From contig JARFTZ010000014.1 of assembly GCA_029289235.1 (NCBI GenBank), positions 1 through 51,368 on the forward strand: a DNA stretch of 51,368 bases, written 5' to 3'. A model generated the notes under the pieces. The model had not been told where the DNA came from and did no database searches. It saw nothing but the letters and a program-made list of their open reading frames with translations. How positions within the stretch are numbered: position 1 is the stretch's first letter; each line of letters starts with the position of its first letter. The translations under genes and the position numbers were made by a program. Source of the DNA: Gammaproteobacteria bacterium. Its GTDB lineage: Bacteria > Pseudomonadota > Gammaproteobacteria > Burkholderiales > Rhodocyclaceae. This document shows positions 48,976 to 51,368 of this stretch, one piece after another.

Positions 48976-50337
48976 TCAATGGCGACTGTTGATCAACTCC
49001 CGCGCCAGCCTGTTGTGCTGTTCGATCAGCGCCGGCAACTCGACCGGAAGCAGTTGTCCATCGCCAACGATTCGTTTGCCGTTGATGACCGAATGGCGCA
49101 CGTTTTGCGGCGTGCAGAACACCAGCGAGGCGACCGGGTCGTGCACTGCGGCACCGGCAAGATCGAGACCGTTGGTGGTGAAGGCGACGATGTCGCCGCT
49201 CATCCCCGGCGCGAGTGCGCCGATGTCGTCGCGGTTGAGCACCCTGGCGCCGCCGAGGGTGGCGAGTTCGAGCGCCTGGCGGGCGCTCATCGCGGCGGGG
49301 CCGAAGCCGACACGGGCGAGCAGCATTGCCTGGCGGGTTTCGCCGAGCAGGTGGCCGGCGTCGTTCGAGGCGCTGCCGTCGACGCCGAGGCCGACCGGCA
49401 CGCCGGCCTCGCGCATCGCCGGAATCGGCGCGATGCCGGAGGCGAGGCGCATGTTAGAGCAGGGGCAGTGCGCCACGCCGGTGCCGGTGCGGGCGAACAG
49501 GTCGATGCCCGGCGTGTCGAGCTTGACGCAGTGCGCGTGCCAGACGTCGTGGCCGACCCAGCCGAGCGATTCGGCGTATTCGGCCGGCGTCATGCCGAAC
49601 TTCTCGCGGCTGTAGGCGACGTCGTTGTCGTTCTCGGCGAGGTGGGTATGCAGCGAGACCTTGTACTGGCGGGCGAGTTCGGCCGCTTCGCGCATCAGGT
49701 CGCGGCTGACCGAGAACGGCGAGCAGGGGGCGACGACGATGCGCTGCATGGCGTGCCGCTTTGGATCGTGCCAGGTCTCGATGAGGCGCCGGGTGTCCTT
49801 CAGGATGGTCCTTTCGTCCTCCACCAGCCGGTCGGGCGGCAGACCGCCCTGGCTTTCGCCGACGCTCATGCTGCCGCGCGCGGCGTGGAAGCGCATGCCG
49901 ATCGTCGCCGCGGCCTCGATCGAATCGTCGAGCCGCGCGCCGTTCGGGTAGAGGTAGAGGTGGTCGCTGGACGTCGTGCAGCCGGAGAGGATCAGCTCGG
50001 CCATCGCCGTCAGTGTCGACACGCGGATCATCTCCGGCGTGATGCCGGCCCAAATCGGGTACAGTCGCCGCAGCCAGGCGAACAGCTCGGCGTCCTGCGC
50101 GCCGGGGATCGCCCGCGTCAGGCTCTGGTACATGTGGTGGTGCGTGTTGACGAGGCCGGGCAGGGCGACGCAGCCGGCGAGCGACACGACCTCGTCGGCC
50201 GTTGTCGGGAGTTCCGGTGTCGGTCCGACCGCCTCGATGACGCCATCGCGGATGAACACGCCGCCACCGGGAATTTCGCGCCGTTCGGCGTCCATGGTAA
50301 CGAGGACGTCGGCGTCCTTGAGCAGCAGGGTGGTCAT
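48976..50337 (-). CDS. 8-oxoguanine deaminase-like amidohydrolase
   Basis: A 453-residue metal-dependent amidohydrolase of the cytosine deaminase/TrzN-AtzB-like group. Motifs: PGLVNTHHHMYQSLTRAIPG near residue 58 (two metal His), SLHTHLAENDNDV near 228 (His, Glu), HAHCVKLD near 268 and GLGVDGSASND near 318 (Asp). The segment GCTTSSDHLYLYPNG near 113 is typical of annotated 8-oxoguanine deaminases, which release urate from the oxidised base. The start at 50337 (MTTLLLKDADVLVTMD) gives the standard N-terminal beta domain. The nearby gpt and nucleoside-binding protein add to a purine theme, although they are about 20 kb away. Confidence 0.88.
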   Translation of the reverse strand: MTTLLLKDADVLVTMDAERREIPGGGVFIRDGVIEAVGPTPELPTTADEVVSLAGCVALPGLVNTHHHMYQSLTRAIPGAQDAELFAWLRRLYPIWAGITPEMIRVSTLTAMAELILSGCTTSSDHLYLYPNGARLDDSIEAAATIGMRFHAARGSMSVGESQGGLPPDRLVEDERTILKDTRRLIETWHDPKRHAMQRIVVAPCSPFSVSRDLMREAAELARQYKVSLHTHLAENDNDVAYSREKFGMTPAEYAESLGWVGHDVWHAHCVKLDTPGIDLFARTGTGVAHCPCSNMRLASGIAPIPAMREAGVPVGLGVDGSASNDAGHLLGETRQAMLLARVGFGPAAMSARQALELATLGGARVLNRDDIGALAPGMSGDIVAFTTNGLDLAGAAVHDPVASLVFCTPQNVRHSVINGKRIVGDGQLLPVELPALIEQHNRLARELINSRH

Positions 50338-50379
50338 CGCTTGAAACCTTTTAGGGAAGAGCTGATTTACTGAGGATTC

Positions 50380-50448
50380 GTCATTCCGGCGAGGGCCGGA
50401 ATCCATAAAATTCGACGAACTGGACCCCGGCCTTCGCCGGGGTGACGA
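50380..50448. repeat. REP-like paired palindromic element, copy 3
   Basis: GTCATTCCGGCGAGGGCC...GGAATCCA is followed after about 15 bases by the inverted partner CTGGACCCCGG...CCGGGGTGACG. Same design as the elements at 24403 and 34462. It lies between the carbonic anhydrase-like gene and the amidohydrolase gene. Confidence 0.82.
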
Positions 50449-50464
50449 TTATTTCAGCGTTTCC

Positions 50465-50986
50465 TTAGAGTGGCCGCAGTTCCTGCTGGTAACGCTGCCA
50501 GTTCTCGATGTAGTGCTGGTTGCCGCGGGCGATCTTCTCCAGTTCCTCGTCGGTCAGCTGGCGGACGATGCGTCCGGGCGCGCCGACGACCAGCGAGCGT
50601 TCGGGGATGACCTTGCCTTCGGGAATCAGCGCGTTGGCGCCGATCAGGCAGTGCTTGCCGATCACCGAGCGGTTGAGCAGGGTGGCGCCCATGCCGATCA
50701 GGCAGCCGTCGCCGACGACGCAACCGTGCAGGATGACCCGGTGACCGATGGTGACGTCGCGGCCGATGACCAGTTGCAGGCCCGGGTCGGTGTGCAGCAC
50801 CGAGCCGTCCTGGATGTTGGTGTTCTCTCCGACGTGGAGCAGGTCGGTGTCGCCGCGCAGCGTGCAGTTCCACCAGATGGAGACGTTACGCTCGATAGTG
50901 ACCTGACCGATGACCGCCGCGTTCGGGGCGATCCAGCTTTGCGGATGAACGTTTGGCGTATGGGCGCCGAGGGCATAGACGGGCAT
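50465..50986 (-). CDS. Gamma-carbonic anhydrase-like protein (left-handed beta-helix hexapeptide family)
   Basis: A 173-residue left-handed parallel beta-helix protein of the YrdA/PaaY/CaiE group. Hexapeptide turns run through residues 15-140 (WIAPNAAVIGQVTIERNVSI in part; LVIGRDVTIGHRVILHGCVV). Three metal-ligand histidines typical of gamma-carbonic anhydrases are visible (VLHTD near 66, IGHRVILHG near 82-87). Most relatives show low or untested anhydrase activity. The start at 50986 has AGGA 8 bases upstream. The REP element separates it from the amidohydrolase gene. Confidence 0.9.
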   Translation of the reverse strand: MPVYALGAHTPNVHPQSWIAPNAAVIGQVTIERNVSIWWNCTLRGDTDLLHVGENTNIQDGSVLHTDPGLQLVIGRDVTIGHRVILHGCVVGDGCLIGMGATLLNRSVIGKHCLIGANALIPEGKVIPERSLVVGAPGRIVRQLTDEELEKIARGNQHYIENWQRYQQELRPL

Positions 50987-51278
50987 GGGAGATCCTGACT
51001 CCGGAAAAGCGGAAAAAAAGAAAAGCCGCAATTAAACCACTTCCGGCGCCAGGCGGGCAGGTGGAAATCCACAACTGCCCACGCGGCCGACATTTCCCCA
51101 ACACGCTACGTAACCATGCCGATTACGGGGTTATTGCGGACGTTCGTCGCGGGGCGGGCGTTCGGAGTTGTGTGCGTCAAGTTGTGCAAAAAGGTGGATG
51201 GGTATTCGGTTGATCCTTTTGCGCTGTCGGTGACGCGGAGGGCGTAGCCCGGAGCGGCGCCGACAGCGCGCGGCCACT

Positions 51279-51368
51279 TCAGGCGGCCAGTCTCAACAAC
51301 TCCTTTTTCTGTTCCGTGAGGAACGTCATGTTCAGATAGCGGTTGTCCTCGAGCCAGGTTTCGTGCGT
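51279..51368 (-). CDS. 3' end of an unidentified gene at the right window edge
   Basis: A minus-strand frame enters from the right edge as THETWLEDNRYLNM, continues TFLTEQKKELLRLAA and stops at 51279-51281. Only 29 residues are visible, and I do not recognise the family. The roughly 290 bp between it and the carbonic anhydrase-like gene show no clear gene or structure. Confidence 0.5.
   Translation of the reverse strand, partial: THETWLEDNRYLNMTFLTEQKKELLRLAA

Overview
The window reads as chromosomal DNA of a high-GC betaproteobacterium. The gene families (DUF3750 protein, fused SpmAB protein, YccA-type BI-1 protein, type I-C CRISPR-Cas, RbsABC-like transporter with a ROK regulator) fit a Rhodocyclales-like organism, but no taxonomic marker is present and the genus is an inference.

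Layout. (1) 1-14494 is a dense signalling island: a partial PAS histidine kinase, a CheC-type phosphatase, a CheY-type receiver, a receiver-kinase that has lost its HisKA region, a membrane hybrid kinase translationally coupled to a periplasmic ligand-binding lipoprotein (all leftward), then a divergent HTH-receiver protein, a receiver-kinase and a 1773-residue hybrid kinase with five PAS domains and an HPt domain. (2) 14506-19338 holds housekeeping genes: a ketopantoate reductase-like enzyme, tRNA-Ser(TGA), a BI-1/YccA membrane protein, a class I aminotransferase and citrate synthase. (3) 19595-26688 is a sugar uptake and catabolism operon (ROK regulator, ABC ATPase, permease, binding protein, TIM-barrel isomerase, Gfo/Idh/MocA dehydrogenase). 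(4) 26722-37633 is mixed: a BMP-family nucleoside-type binding protein and xanthine phosphoribosyltransferase, a TauE/SafE permease, a YjhX-like toxin homologue beside a methyltransferase, DUF3750, an SpmAB fusion, a gluconate 5-dehydrogenase-like SDR with a divergent LysR regulator, an AraC regulator, a SemiSWEET and a cytidylate kinase-like protein. (5) 37762-48920 is a type I-C CRISPR-Cas locus, all leftward: WYL regulator, cas3, a small membrane ORF, cas5c, cas8c, cas7, cas4, cas1, cas2, leader, and an array of 17 complete repeats plus one degenerate distal repeat. (6) 48976-51368 carries an 8-oxoguanine deaminase-like amidohydrolase, a gamma-carbonic anhydrase-like protein and the 3' end of an unidentified gene.

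The most interesting part is the 380-bp gap between cas3 and cas5c. On the strand opposite to the cas genes it holds one isolated CRISPR-repeat-like unit: the same 11-nt crRNA handle, and a hairpin with the same 6-nt loop length but a different stem. An extended -10 element lies just before it, and a perfect rho-independent terminator follows 26 nt after it. The start of its pseudo-spacer matches a site about 80 bp away, next to a TTC (the canonical type I-C PAM), inside the likely promoter of the 52-residue membrane ORF and the cas5c operon. This is the architecture of a crRNA-like regulator (CreR) or antitoxin RNA (CreA). As far as the sequence shows, it is a candidate Cascade-dependent autoregulatory or addiction circuit, here in a type I-C system.

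Two further oddities affect the same locus: a RelB/ParE-type toxin-antitoxin pair sits in reverse orientation between cas7 and cas4, and cas4 carries an in-frame stop that removes its three C-terminal cysteines. Paired REP-like palindromes occur at three intergenic sites.
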